DNA from: an uncultured Erythrobacter sp.
GTDB lineage: Bacteria > Pseudomonadota > Alphaproteobacteria > Sphingomonadales > Sphingomonadaceae
DNA length: 64,000 nucleotides
Reading direction: 5' to 3'
Assembly: GCA_947488085.1 (NCBI GenBank)
Contig: CANKYI010000001.1
Span: 310,001-374,000, forward strand
The notes beneath the pieces were generated by a model, which was not told the DNA's origin, made no database searches, and was given only the letters and a program-made list of their open reading frames with translations. The position numbers and the translations under genes were made by a program. Shown here piece by piece: positions 16,353 to 25,487 of this stretch (its first letter is position 1; every line of letters starts with the position of its first letter).

Positions 16353-18203
16353 CTAGGCTAGATTTCTTTCAAGATAAGAAATCAGCGCTTCGGCATCAAG
16401 CTTCCCATAGCCGAAGTTCCTGTTCCACACCCCGCCAGTCTGCGCATCGCGCCGAGCAGTCACGCGCAGCATCTTCTTGATTTCTTCTGGCGTAAGGTTG
16501 GGTTCCATCTGGAGCATGAGCGCGATCATGCCAGTGACAAACGGTGTCGCCATCGATGTTCCCTGGATCGAGACGTATTTGTCGCCTTCGAACCGGCGAT
16601 TTGCAAAGCGCGCATTATTCGCCATCTCACTATTGCTGGAAAGTGCTGCACCAATGAACTCTCCAGGGGCGCAGATATCGGGTTTTTGCGCGCCGTTGCG
16701 GGTCGGTCCGCGACTGGAAAAGGACGACAGCGCGCCAGCTGTCACGCCCGACTGTTCAGCGCCATCACGGAGGAACGATTCACGCGACACGAAAGAGCCA
16801 ACCGCGATTGCTCGCTCCTCGGTCGCTGGCATACCTACGGAGTGCGAGCGCGTGCCGGCGGTCATGAAGATATTGCGCGCCAAGTTGGGGTTGTCAGTTA
16901 GACCCCAGGCATGGATCGATCCATCGGTGATGTCGTCGCCATGGATGCGCAAGATCCACCGTCGCCCCCGCTGGCTGCTGGCGACCGCAAGGATGAAGTT
17001 GAAGTCGCGATTGATCGGGTCTTGTCGCAAGTCAGCCCGGAACGCCCCCGCATCGGTTTCTTGAACTTCGCCGTTGGGCACAGTCACGTCGCCATTGTGG
17101 TCGACAATCTCGAACGAGACCTCGTCACCGCGTGGCACCCAGACGTTCAATCGCTGAAGCGCGTCTCTTATTGTGAAAGGAATTTCGATTGTTTCGCCCT
17201 GACCCACCTTCGCCCCGAAATGGATGCGGTCGCTACCTTCGTTTCCGGCGGCAACTACGATGATCCGTCCTGGACCGCTCTCCTGTGCGATGACATTCTC
17301 GATCGCGCTGGTTCCGTCATGCGGTCCCCAATGCCCACCGAGCGAAAGATTGATTACCGCAGGCCTGTCGCCTGCGATCTCGAATATCCGGCGGATGCCA
17401 TTGATGATATGCGTGTCAAACAAGCCATCAGAGCGAACACCAACCAGCGTCGCATTGGTCGCAACTCCGCGATAGTCCGTGTTTGCCGATGCTGCGCCAT
17501 TGCCTGCCGCGATTGAGGCGCAATGCGTGCCGTGTCCATTCGGATCACCTTGCGGCATGTCGCCCGGATTTTGTCTCGCCATGTCAATCTGGGCCTGGCT
17601 GAACTCTTCGTGCACATGCCGATCACTCGCTTCATCGTAATGCGAGTGGATAAACATCTCGAGGCGCGATTTGTCGTCTTTGATGAAATCGGGATGGCTC
17701 CAATCGATTCCGGTGTCGATCACACCCACAACCACGCCGGTCCCATTAAGATCGGCACGGATGTCGAGTGCAGCATCAAGCAGTGTCGCATCACCGCGCG
17801 CGTCGATTAAGTTCGCCTGCAGCTTTACCGCCTCTTCGGCGCGCCGGATTTCGTCCACCGCTTCCAGATCGCCGAGCCTGTTATGCGGCACTTCGGCGAC
17901 GACCACTTCGCGCCCAACCGAGGTGATCTCAGCGCCGAGATCAGAGATCGCCGTGGCAACCTGATCTTCGGTGCCGGGAGCCACCACCAGTTTGAGCGAA
18001 ACCATGTTGGACAAGTCGAACGCTGTCGTCCGCATCTGACGGTGTTCTGCGGGATCGAGAGAGAGTGACTTCGTATCGCCTTTCTCAAGCGGGACGACGA
18101 TGTCGAGATGACTATTGCCTTCCGAAATCAACAATTGTTCACTAGAGTTCTCGACATTCAACTCATAAAGTCCGCTATCGAGCTTCGACATGCGCGTTTC
18201 CAT
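16353..18203 (-). CDS. Subtilisin-like serine protease (S8), no signal peptide
   Basis: The S8 catalytic triad is complete: Asp in VVGVIDTGIDWSHPDF, His in NGHGTHCASIAAGNG, and Ser in GTSMATPFVTGM, with the oxyanion Asn region VVAAGNEG. An N-terminal prodomain-like segment (about 70-135) precedes the catalytic domain. A beta-rich insertion of roughly 130 residues lies between the Asn and Ser motifs, similar to the insertion in clostridial Csp-type subtilases. There is no secretion signal, so an intracellular role is likely. I start at the ATG at 18203, preceded by GGGGAAGG; two other starts exist at 18239 and 18191. Confidence 0.85.
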   Translation of the reverse strand: METRMSKLDSGLYELNVENSSEQLLISEGNSHLDIVVPLEKGDTKSLSLDPAEHRQMRTTAFDLSNMVSLKLVVAPGTEDQVATAISDLGAEITSVGREVVVAEVPHNRLGDLEAVDEIRRAEEAVKLQANLIDARGDATLLDAALDIRADLNGTGVVVGVIDTGIDWSHPDFIKDDKSRLEMFIHSHYDEASDRHVHEEFSQAQIDMARQNPGDMPQGDPNGHGTHCASIAAGNGAASANTDYRGVATNATLVGVRSDGLFDTHIINGIRRIFEIAGDRPAVINLSLGGHWGPHDGTSAIENVIAQESGPGRIIVVAAGNEGSDRIHFGAKVGQGETIEIPFTIRDALQRLNVWVPRGDEVSFEIVDHNGDVTVPNGEVQETDAGAFRADLRQDPINRDFNFILAVASSQRGRRWILRIHGDDITDGSIHAWGLTDNPNLARNIFMTAGTRSHSVGMPATEERAIAVGSFVSRESFLRDGAEQSGVTAGALSSFSSRGPTRNGAQKPDICAPGEFIGAALSSNSEMANNARFANRRFEGDKYVSIQGTSMATPFVTGMIALMLQMEPNLTPEEIKKMLRVTARRDAQTGGVWNRNFGYGKLDAEALISYLERNLA

Positions 18204-18239
18204 GGCCTTCCCCAATAATACCAAGTCGCAAAAATACAT

Positions 18240-18398
18240 TATCCAACGATAATTTGAAAGTGGCTATTTAATCGGGGAATCTATTGAATGGCACAAACGA
18301 ATGTGAGATCTAACTAGGGGTGAGTATGATCAATATTTGTAATAAACTAATCAGGATGAATGTTTAACAGTTTCAAATTTTTAAGGGGGGAGGGGTAG
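18240..18398. promoter_or_regulatory. AT-rich divergent promoter region
   Basis: About 160 bases, clearly richer in A and T than all neighbouring DNA (for example AATATTTGTAATAAACTAAT), between the protease gene and the divergent gene at 18399. It should hold both promoters. No clear operator or -35/-10 pair could be assigned with confidence. The composition suggests imported DNA. Confidence 0.5.
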
Positions 18399-19064
18399 AT
18401 GCCAATATCCAAAGAAGCGCAATTGTTGATCGACTTTGTGCGGAGGCATGAAGGCACGAGGTTGCTGTCAACTCACGCCGATGTCGTCGAATTCAGCGGC
18501 GTCCTATTCAATGTCGACGGGAGCAGTGACGATCCTGAGATCGACGGGCACAACTGGCGCAGCCTGTTGCGCGATCGTGGGATCGACGGCGAATGTTACG
18601 TCACCAATATCCAACCTCTGAGACAGACATCGCATCCCAAATTTTCGGTCGGCGGACATATGACCGTAAATCAAGATGGGAGCGTTCCGGTCGGTGGCGA
18701 GTGTTATTTGATGCCGCTTTGCTCATGGCACAACAATAAAGCGCGCGACGGAATGGCCTTTGAACATACCGAGACGAGGATGCTGAAGCTGTTCGGTTAT
18801 ATGGAGCAGGAACCGCACGCTACCTTCTCCGCGCGCATGGCTAGCGATGAGGAATTTGCGCTCGTCCCACTGACCGATAGGGGTGGCGCAGGCTTGCTTT
18901 CCCCGCCGCAGTTGGGGAACCAGCCAGCAGCGATGCTCGACCAAATCGCAGGTCAGGATGGATCGGAATTCTTCGTGCTTTTGCGACAGTGTGAGGAAGA
19001 CGGGCAGACCTTTTATCGAATTGACGATGCAAAGCTTCCTGCGGCGGACACTGGCGGAGGGTAG
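18399..19064 (+). CDS. Unrecognised protein with a Cys/His treble-clef-like (HNH-like) core
   Basis: A 221-residue soluble protein with a strong Shine-Dalgarno (GGGGAGGGG). I cannot name it. The central segment contains FSVGGHMT, then GGECYLMPLCSWHNNKA, which has the spacing of the His and Cys/Asn residues in HNH-type zinc folds (GGH...CxxxPLCxxHN). The first Cys pair of classical HNH nucleases is not clear, so nuclease activity is unproven. It is transcribed divergently from the S8 protease across the AT-rich gap and may be part of the same accessory module. Confidence 0.6.
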   Translation: MPISKEAQLLIDFVRRHEGTRLLSTHADVVEFSGVLFNVDGSSDDPEIDGHNWRSLLRDRGIDGECYVTNIQPLRQTSHPKFSVGGHMTVNQDGSVPVGGECYLMPLCSWHNNKARDGMAFEHTETRMLKLFGYMEQEPHATFSARMASDEEFALVPLTDRGGAGLLSPPQLGNQPAAMLDQIAGQDGSEFFVLLRQCEEDGQTFYRIDDAKLPAADTGGG

Positions 19065-19149
19065 CTGCTTCTCGCTTATCCGAAAGGACGATCAGACCGA
19101 ACGCGTCAATGCTGTTCTGGCCCCGGAACTGCTTATCCATGTCCAAGCT

Positions 19150-20271
19150 TCAAGGAATAACGATCTGGCGAATGGCCTCTCCGCTGGCGAGCTTGTCAAA
19201 CATTGCATTGATATCGGCAAGCTTACCGGTCCCGCTCAGCAGGCGTTCCACAGGCAACCTGCCCGCGCGCCACAGGGCGATGTAGCGGGGAATATCGCGC
19301 GCTGGGATCGATGATCCCATATAGCTGCCCATCAGGGTTTTACCGTCCCCGACGAGCGAGACAGCTGGAATAGAAAGCATATCCGCTGGATTCGGCAGGC
19401 CGACGGTTACGATCCGCCCGCCGCGCCGTGCCGCCGCATAGGCTTCAGCCAGCACATCCGCTTTGCCGACGGTTTCGACAACCAGATCGGGCTTGTCGCC
19501 CAATGCGGCGATGATTTCAGCTTCATCCGTATCGGGCGCAAAGGCCGCCGCTGCGCCCAGCTCAATGGCAAGCGCGCGCTTTTCAGGCATGGGGTCGATT
19601 GCGACCACTGGGTTAGCGCCGCCAGCCAGCGCGCCCATCAAGGCAGCGAGGCCAACTCCGCCCAGGCCATAGACGAGCACCGCTTCGCCTGACTTGAGCT
19701 GTCCCGTATTCAGCACAGCGCCCACACCGGTTAGCACGGCGCAGCCGAACAGAGCGGCGATCTCAACCGGGATATCGCTGTCGACCTTCACTGCAGAGCG
19801 CCGGTCGACGACTGCATGGCTGGCAAAGGCTGATGCGCCAAGGTGATGGTTTACCTCGTGATCATGCTCGCAAATGCGCCGCTCACCGCTCAGCAAGGTG
19901 CCAGCGCCATTCGCCGCGGCACCGTGGCCACACATATAGCCTTCGCCAGAGAGGCATTGCTTGCAATGACCGCAGCTCGGCATGAAAGAGAGGACGACGC
20001 GGTCTCCGGCAGTAAATTGTCCGGCGGCGTTGGAACCTGCCTCGATCACTGTGCCAACTGCTTCGTGACCAATCGCCATGGGCATGGGCCGCGGGCGATT
20101 GCCATCGATCACGGACAAGTCGCTGTGGCACAGTCCGGCTGCCTCGATCTTGAGCAGCAATTCATCGGCACCCGGTGCCTCCAGCTCAATTTCGGCGATG
20201 CGCAACGGCGCTGTTTGCGCATAGGGCCCCTCGTGGCCGATACTGTCCAAAATTGCCGCTGTTGCTTTCAT
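19150..20271 (-). CDS. Zinc-dependent alcohol dehydrogenase
   Basis: Medium-chain NAD(P)-dependent alcohol dehydrogenase. Catalytic zinc ligands are in GLCHSDLSV and GHEAVG, the structural zinc site in CGHCKQCLSGEGYMC, and the dinucleotide loop is YGLGGVGLAALMGAL. Substrate unknown. The start at 20271 (MKATAAIL) fits the family better than one eight codons upstream. It lies at the left edge of the catabolic island and converges on the gene at 18399. Confidence 0.88.
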   Translation of the reverse strand: MKATAAILDSIGHEGPYAQTAPLRIAEIELEAPGADELLLKIEAAGLCHSDLSVIDGNRPRPMPMAIGHEAVGTVIEAGSNAAGQFTAGDRVVLSFMPSCGHCKQCLSGEGYMCGHGAAANGAGTLLSGERRICEHDHEVNHHLGASAFASHAVVDRRSAVKVDSDIPVEIAALFGCAVLTGVGAVLNTGQLKSGEAVLVYGLGGVGLAALMGALAGGANPVVAIDPMPEKRALAIELGAAAAFAPDTDEAEIIAALGDKPDLVVETVGKADVLAEAYAAARRGGRIVTVGLPNPADMLSIPAVSLVGDGKTLMGSYMGSSIPARDIPRYIALWRAGRLPVERLLSGTGKLADINAMFDKLASGEAIRQIVIP

Positions 20272-20415
20272 CACCGCACCCTGTCCCATGCCCATTGGCT
20301 CAAAAATCTCGCCGCTCGCTCTGTGATGGGCGCGGATAAGTCAACCAAGCGCGCGAAAAGTTGTCGCATGGCGGTTGCGGGCATGTGTTGAAATGGGGAC
20401 GCAAGCCGTGTCGCG

Positions 20416-20643
20416 TTACTCTAAGCTCGCTACCGCGCTCTTCATCGCGGCCAAGTCTGCGTTGCTCAAATAGCGCCCCTTTCTGATCACCGCTTCGATC
20501 TTGGCAGTGTTGCGGATATCCTCCAGCGGGTTGTCCGCACTCGGCTCATGCTCGGCAAACCCGCTCGTGCGATCTCGCCAGGCCGCGGCGATTTCCTGCG
20601 GCATCGACGCAAAGCTCTGCTGCCAATTGTCTTGGCCAAATAT
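20416..20643 (-). pseudogene. C-terminal remnant of an amidohydrolase
   Basis: About 75 codons are open, ending NTAKIEAVIRKGRYL, the typical C-terminus of imidazolonepropionase-like amidohydrolases (NPLEDIRNT...). An in-frame TAG lies just upstream (20644-20646), and no rest of the enzyme precedes it. It appears to be the surviving tail of a gene cut at the island's edge. Confidence 0.55.
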
Positions 20644-20686
20644 CTAGAGAGCTAAGAATTTGTGCAATAGCCCGAGCACCAGCCAA

Positions 20687-20703
20687 TAACCGACATGCGA
20701 ATA
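20687..20703. promoter_or_regulatory. Island operator, copy 1 (before the methylaspartate ammonia-lyase gene)
   Basis: Reads TAACCG ACATG CGAATA. It matches the shared pattern TAWCCG-N5-YGGAYA with one change, about 100 bases upstream of the ammonia-lyase start. Confidence 0.5.
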
Positions 20704-20803
20704 TCGCGCTCCTCAACCCTTTGAATTCCCGGTCGCTGCTGCGAACGCGATGGCAGCGCAGACCATAAGACAAGCCATATCCATTGAAGAGCGAAACGCA
20801 GCC

Positions 20804-22054
20804 ATGCCCCAAATCGAAGACGTAATTCTGGCACCAGCCAATGGGGCATATTTCTACGATGACCAAGCGGCCATCCGCGCTGGCGTGGACCATGATGGCT
20901 TTGCTTATTCAGGGGCTCCGATGACGGAAGGATTTTCGCAAATCCGAATGCCATCGAGTGCACTTAGCGTGGGACTGTGCCTGAGCGATGGCGCTGTTGT
21001 GTGGGGTGATATGGTAAGCGTCCAATATTCGGGTGCAGCAGGCCGCGACCCGCTGTTCAATCAGGAGAAAATCGCGCAGATTTGCCGCGACACCGTGATC
21101 CCCAAGGTGATTGGCCGCGACTGCGCGGATGTGGCGGACAATTGCGCTGTATGCTTTGAGGCAGATGGCGATACGCATATTCCGATGGCGATCCGATATG
21201 GGTTCAGCCAAGCGCTTCTAGGTGCGGCGGCTTACGCCCAAAAATGCACGATCACAGAAGTCGTGTGCGATATTTTTGATCAGCCACTGCCAGCAGCGCG
21301 TATCCCGATTTTCTCCCAAAGCGGCGATGAGCGAAAGCTCAATGTCGACAAGATGATCCTCAAACAGGTCGATGTTCTGCCCCATGGGTTGATTAACTCA
21401 CGCGAGAAGTTTGGGTCAGGTGGAGAGACGTTTCTCGACTATATCCGCTGGGTCGCAGCGCGCATCGGTGAGCTGGGTCAGCCGGGTTATAAGCCGGTTT
21501 TGCACTTTGATCTCTATGGCTGGATTGGCCTTGGTCACAGCCGTGATCCGATTGAGGTTGCCGCCTTTATGGCCAAATGCGCTGATGCGGTTCCGGGTTT
21601 TGAGCTGCTGATTGAAAGCCCTGTCGATTACGGTGATCGCGCAGAGCAAATCGACAAATATGCAGCCCTTGTCGCGCAGCTTGATCGGCTGGGAACGACG
21701 GCAAGGGTTGTCGCAGACGAGCATTGTAACAACCTGGATGACGTGCGCGATTTTTGCGACGCGCGGGCGGCGCATATTATTCAGGTGAAGACGCCCGATG
21801 TCGGCAGTCTGCTCGATACAGCGCGCGCGCTCGCTTATGCAAAGGAACGGGGTATCGGCGCCTATTCTGGTGGGACCAGTGCCGAGACGGATCTCTCGGC
21901 TCGTATCTGCGTGCATGTCGCGTTGGCGATGCAGGCGAGTATGATGTTGGCTAAGCCGGGGATGGGCGTCGATGAGGGTGTTTGCATCGTGGGCAATGAA
22001 CAGAACCGGGCGCTGGCGCAACTCCAACATAAGCTAAGCAAACAGGCCCATTAA
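20804..22054 (+). CDS. mal: Methylaspartate ammonia-lyase
   Basis: Enolase-superfamily enzyme converting L-threo-3-methylaspartate to mesaconate and ammonia. Conserved blocks are clear: FSQSGDERKLNVDKMILK, the catalytic His in VDVLPHGLI, metal ligands in LHFDLYG, LIESPVD and VADEHCN, and the catalytic Lys in IIQVKTPDVG. The Cys that follows the Gly-Gly-Thr in the clostridial enzyme is Ser here (GGTSAET). I place the start at 20804 (MPQIEDVI), which lines up with family starts; the frame opens at 20750. It has no mutase partner (glutamate mutase) in the window, so methylaspartate would come from another source. Confidence 0.88.
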   Translation: MPQIEDVILAPANGAYFYDDQAAIRAGVDHDGFAYSGAPMTEGFSQIRMPSSALSVGLCLSDGAVVWGDMVSVQYSGAAGRDPLFNQEKIAQICRDTVIPKVIGRDCADVADNCAVCFEADGDTHIPMAIRYGFSQALLGAAAYAQKCTITEVVCDIFDQPLPAARIPIFSQSGDERKLNVDKMILKQVDVLPHGLINSREKFGSGGETFLDYIRWVAARIGELGQPGYKPVLHFDLYGWIGLGHSRDPIEVAAFMAKCADAVPGFELLIESPVDYGDRAEQIDKYAALVAQLDRLGTTARVVADEHCNNLDDVRDFCDARAAHIIQVKTPDVGSLLDTARALAYAKERGIGAYSGGTSAETDLSARICVHVALAMQASMMLAKPGMGVDEGVCIVGNEQNRALAQLQHKLSKQAH

Positions 22055-22120
22055 TCGGCTGCAATTGACCGTCCATCGACCGATTGAAAGCGCGCTATTG
22101 TATCTGTGATCCAGACGTTC

Positions 22121-22137
22121 TATCCGCATAGTGGTTA
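22121..22137. promoter_or_regulatory. Island operator, copy 2 (before the IclR gene)
   Basis: Reads TATCCG CATAG TGGTTA, 17 bases upstream of the IclR gene start codon region, suggesting autoregulation. On the other strand it gives TAACCACTATGCGGATA, near-identical in its second half to copy 3. Confidence 0.55.
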
Positions 22138-22153
22138 GATTTCGGAGGTGCAG

Positions 22154-22945
22154 ATGGAACGGGGCGTACCAGTCAGAGCGATTAGCCGAGGGTTCTCTGT
22201 CTTGTCGGCTATAAGCCGCGATGGCCCGATCACTCTCATGGGAGTTTCGCGCAGTGCCGAAGTTCCCTATGCGACTGCCTGTCGGATCGTCCAAACGCTT
22301 CTTCACGAGGGGCTGATAGAGCGAGAGCCAGGGCGCAAGCGCTACCGTGTGACCGCCTTGGTTCAATCGCTGGCCACGGGTTTCCAGACAGAAGATTTGC
22401 TGGCTGCAGAAGCCCGCCCGCACTTGGAGCAATTGTGCCGCGATGTCGGCTGGCCAATCTCAATCGCCACCCGTGTTGGCACGCGGATGATGGTGCGCGA
22501 ATCCACGCACAAGATGACCTCGCTCACCTTCACCAATTACTATCCCGGTTTCACACTACCGATTGCAGAATGTGCGACCGGCAAAGCGTATTTGGCGAAT
22601 TGCGATGCGGAGGAGCGCGCGATGGTGCAGGACGCGTTGGAAGCCACCGACAACGAGTCTGCGCAAACAGGCCTGCTGTTGTTGTCAGACGGGGTGGCGC
22701 TGCAGAATATTCGCGAAGCTGGCTATGCCTTGCAGGCGCGCAATCTTTATAATTTTGAACCTGGCAAAACCTCTTCCTTGGCAGTGCCCCTAAGGGATAT
22801 GGAAGGCCGGCTGATCGGGTCGATGGCGCTCATTTATTTTGCATCGGCAATCAAACCGAACGAGGCGATCGAGAAATTCTTGGGCGCGATGCAGAGCACC
22901 GCCAAGAGCATCAGCCAAAGCGTCGGCATGGGCGAGCTTCACTAA
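22154..22945 (+). CDS. IclR-family transcriptional regulator
   Basis: A 263-residue regulator with an N-terminal winged helix (VSRSAEVPYATACRIVQTLLHEG) and a C-terminal IclR effector domain (from about residue 80; GFTLPIAECATGKAYLA and the TSSLAVPLRD region). It resembles the MhpR subgroup of aromatic-catabolism activators in its N-terminal layout. The ATG at 22154 has GGAGG five bases upstream, so I reject the GTG at 22148. It is the only transcription factor inside the island and therefore the best candidate to bind the repeated 17-bp operator. Confidence 0.9.
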   Translation: MERGVPVRAISRGFSVLSAISRDGPITLMGVSRSAEVPYATACRIVQTLLHEGLIEREPGRKRYRVTALVQSLATGFQTEDLLAAEARPHLEQLCRDVGWPISIATRVGTRMMVRESTHKMTSLTFTNYYPGFTLPIAECATGKAYLANCDAEERAMVQDALEATDNESAQTGLLLLSDGVALQNIREAGYALQARNLYNFEPGKTSSLAVPLRDMEGRLIGSMALIYFASAIKPNEAIEKFLGAMQSTAKSISQSVGMGELH

Positions 22946-22967
22946 AGATTATGAGCCAAGTCACTCG

Positions 22968-24377
22968 TTAGTTTTGGGCTACGGCTTTCGCAGCATGCTC
23001 GCCTGCGAGGCGGCCTAAAGTCGTCGCCGTCATCAGACCATTGCCTGCCAGATATCCATCCGCGCCCGGACCAGAAATTCCGCGCGCCGCACCGCCGCCA
23101 GCATAGAGATTGGGGAACGGGGATCGGTCTGCGCGCAGCACGCGGGCATGTTCGTCAACTTCCAACCCGCCCTGAGTGTGGAACAATGCGCCTGTGACTT
23201 TCACTGCGTAGAACGGCGCTGCCAGCTTTGCTTTCCCGGCAAAGCTGCGGCCAAATTCATCTTTGTTCCCGCTGTCGATCAACGCCCGTGTTTGCTCGAC
23301 CGTTTTCACCAATCCGACTGCACCCACTCCAGCTTTTTCAGCCAGTTCTTCAAGGCTGTCCGCTATGATCAAGCATCCCGCCGATATGGCCTGTTGATAG
23401 TCGTCAAACTGCTCCATGACCTTGTGCCGGGCCTTGTCATAGATGCTCCACGCGACATGGCCTTCTTGATGCAGGACTTCGACAGCTTGCTCCGAATATC
23501 CAGAGGCTTCGTTGGCGAAGCGTTTTCCGGCGCGGTTCACCTGAATGCCGCCTTGTGCAATCAGCGGCCACAGGATCGGAATGCCATACCCGGCAGCGAG
23601 ACCGGCATGCCCCTGATAGGCAGAGAGGTCAGCCATCGCCGCGCCCAATTCGCGGCCCCACGCGATGGCATGGCCCTTGTTCCCCGGATGACCATGAAAG
23701 GTCGCATGCTCAAGTTCTGGGATGAGTTCGGAAACCATGTCCTGATTGCCCGCAAAGCCGCAACAGGCGAGGATAACCGCTTCGCATCCGATGGTATCTT
23801 CCGATCCATCCGGGCGCGTGCAGCCGACCGCGATCACCTGATCATCTTTGTTGACGTATAGCTTATCGACGGTGCTCTCTGTGAAGATATCCACCCCTGC
23901 ATCTTCGCAGGCTGAGGACAAAGCGCCCATCAATTCGCCGCCAGAGCGGCTGGGCATACCATGCATACGGCGCACGGAATGGCCGGGATAGGTGAACCCG
24001 TCGACCAGGCTGAGAGCGAGTTTGTGTTTGCCCGCCAACCAGTCGATTGTTTGCGCGGATTCTTTGGCGAGATGCGCGACGAGATCTGTGTCGACCTGTC
24101 CCTTAGTCTTGCCGACAATATCACTTGCGAAGAGTTCGGGCGTGTCCTCGACGCCTTCTGCTTGCTGGATTGCACTGCCCGCTGCCGGGATCAGGCCGGT
24201 CGACATGGATGTTGTACCCAATGGCTGACGATCGCGTTCAACAACCAACGCATCGCTCCCGACATCGCGCACCGCCAAGGCTGCGCACAGCCCTGTACCG
24301 CCACCGCCAACAATCACGACGGGAATGTCCACGATCGTCTCTACCGTCTGTGTGCGGATGATTTCGATTGCGCTCAT
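22968..24377 (-). CDS. FAD-dependent oxidoreductase, fumarate-reductase/ketosteroid-dehydrogenase type
   Basis: A 469-residue flavoprotein of the FAD_binding_2 family. Seen: VVIVGGGGTGLCAALAV, the FAD pyrophosphate loop, VERDRQPLGTTSMSTG, AVILACCGFAGN and the C-terminal PNLYAGGGAARGISGPGADG substrate/FAD block with YLAGNGLMTAT. Family members reduce or dehydrogenate C=C bonds of fumarate-like or steroid substrates. In an operon with ADH and lyase genes; the acceptor may be an enoate made by the ammonia-lyase. Confidence 0.85.
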   Translation of the reverse strand: MSAIEIIRTQTVETIVDIPVVIVGGGGTGLCAALAVRDVGSDALVVERDRQPLGTTSMSTGLIPAAGSAIQQAEGVEDTPELFASDIVGKTKGQVDTDLVAHLAKESAQTIDWLAGKHKLALSLVDGFTYPGHSVRRMHGMPSRSGGELMGALSSACEDAGVDIFTESTVDKLYVNKDDQVIAVGCTRPDGSEDTIGCEAVILACCGFAGNQDMVSELIPELEHATFHGHPGNKGHAIAWGRELGAAMADLSAYQGHAGLAAGYGIPILWPLIAQGGIQVNRAGKRFANEASGYSEQAVEVLHQEGHVAWSIYDKARHKVMEQFDDYQQAISAGCLIIADSLEELAEKAGVGAVGLVKTVEQTRALIDSGNKDEFGRSFAGKAKLAAPFYAVKVTGALFHTQGGLEVDEHARVLRADRSPFPNLYAGGGAARGISGPGADGYLAGNGLMTATTLGRLAGEHAAKAVAQN

Positions 24378-24383
24378 GGAATG

Positions 24384-25487
24384 TCAGGCTCCGAAAGTAA
24401 GGACCGGTTTGATCGCGCGCTTGGTGTGCATGGCTTCGAAAGCATCTGCGATCTGTTCGAATGGGAATGTCTCAATGAGGCGGTCAAACGGCATGTGACC
24501 ATCCTCAAAGTGTTTGATGAGTTGCGGCAAAAATTTGTCCGGCACGGAATCCCCCTCAATCACGCCGACGATCTTGGTGGTGAGAAACAGGATGCCGCCG
24601 GGATGCTTGATGGGTTCGTCAAATTCGCCGGGCAATGTGAGTGTGCCCAATGTCCCGCCCGGTCGCAACGCATGGAGGGATTGCTCAAAAGTGTGCTGTG
24701 TACCCGCCGCATCGAGCACCGCTGCTGCGCCGCCCGATGTGATTTCCTTGATCGCGCCAGAGAGGTCTTCTGCCGCGCCATCCAATGTATGCGTCGCGCC
24801 ATATTCGCGCGCCAGTTTGAGGCGATTATCCTCCAGATCGACACCGATGATTGGATCACAACCGATGATCTTTGCAGCCATCATTGCAGCCAATCCGACC
24901 GTTCCACAGCCAATGATCACAATGGGTTGCTCGGCTTTGATATCAAGCTGGTTGAACACTGCACCCGCGCCCGTTTGAATGCCGCAACCCAATGGTGCAG
25001 CGTTCACAAAGCTCAGGCCGTCCGGGATTTTCACGATGTTTCGTTCCGTCACCAGTGCATGCGATGCAAAGCAGCTTTGCTGGAAAAAGGCCCCTCCGAC
25101 CACGCTGCCATCGGGCCGGGTCAGGGCAGGGCGGTCGCAGGCTCGCTGGCTCTCGATGTTAAGCGCGATACCGTCCATGCAATAGGCAGGCCGTCCGGCT
25201 GAACAAACGGAGCAAGACCCACAAAAACCGAATGTTGCGACGACTCTGTCGCCAATGGAAAAGCCGGTGACACTATCGCCCATTTCGACAATGGTGCCTG
25301 CGCCCTCGTGCCCGAATACGCGCGGTTCCTGGGACCATTGAGCAATACCGAGATCGGTGTGGCAGATGCCAGCGGCTGCAACCTCAATCACCAGTTCATC
25401 GGAGGCAGGATCATCGAGTTGCAACGTCTCGATGCGCGGTGGCGCACCGTTGCCTTCGCAGACTGCAGCTTTGATAGCCCGCGGCAT
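24384..25487 (-). CDS. Zinc-dependent alcohol dehydrogenase, aryl-alcohol type
   Basis: A 367-residue medium-chain dehydrogenase resembling benzyl-alcohol dehydrogenases. Catalytic zinc: GICHTDLG and GHEGAG; structural zinc: CGSCSVCSAGRPAYC; NAD-binding loop IGCGTVGLAAMMAAK. The start shares TAATG with the stop of the upstream lyase gene, and the stop is 6 bases from the flavoprotein gene, so the three form one operon. Confidence 0.88.
   Translation of the reverse strand: MPRAIKAAVCEGNGAPPRIETLQLDDPASDELVIEVAAAGICHTDLGIAQWSQEPRVFGHEGAGTIVEMGDSVTGFSIGDRVVATFGFCGSCSVCSAGRPAYCMDGIALNIESQRACDRPALTRPDGSVVGGAFFQQSCFASHALVTERNIVKIPDGLSFVNAAPLGCGIQTGAGAVFNQLDIKAEQPIVIIGCGTVGLAAMMAAKIIGCDPIIGVDLEDNRLKLAREYGATHTLDGAAEDLSGAIKEITSGGAAAVLDAAGTQHTFEQSLHALRPGGTLGTLTLPGEFDEPIKHPGGILFLTTKIVGVIEGDSVPDKFLPQLIKHFEDGHMPFDRLIETFPFEQIADAFEAMHTKRAIKPVLTFGA

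Noticed and set aside
20305..20345. Possible further operator before the ADH gene at 19150
   Set aside because: Only the half-site CGGATA is present (20332-20337); the partner half does not match.
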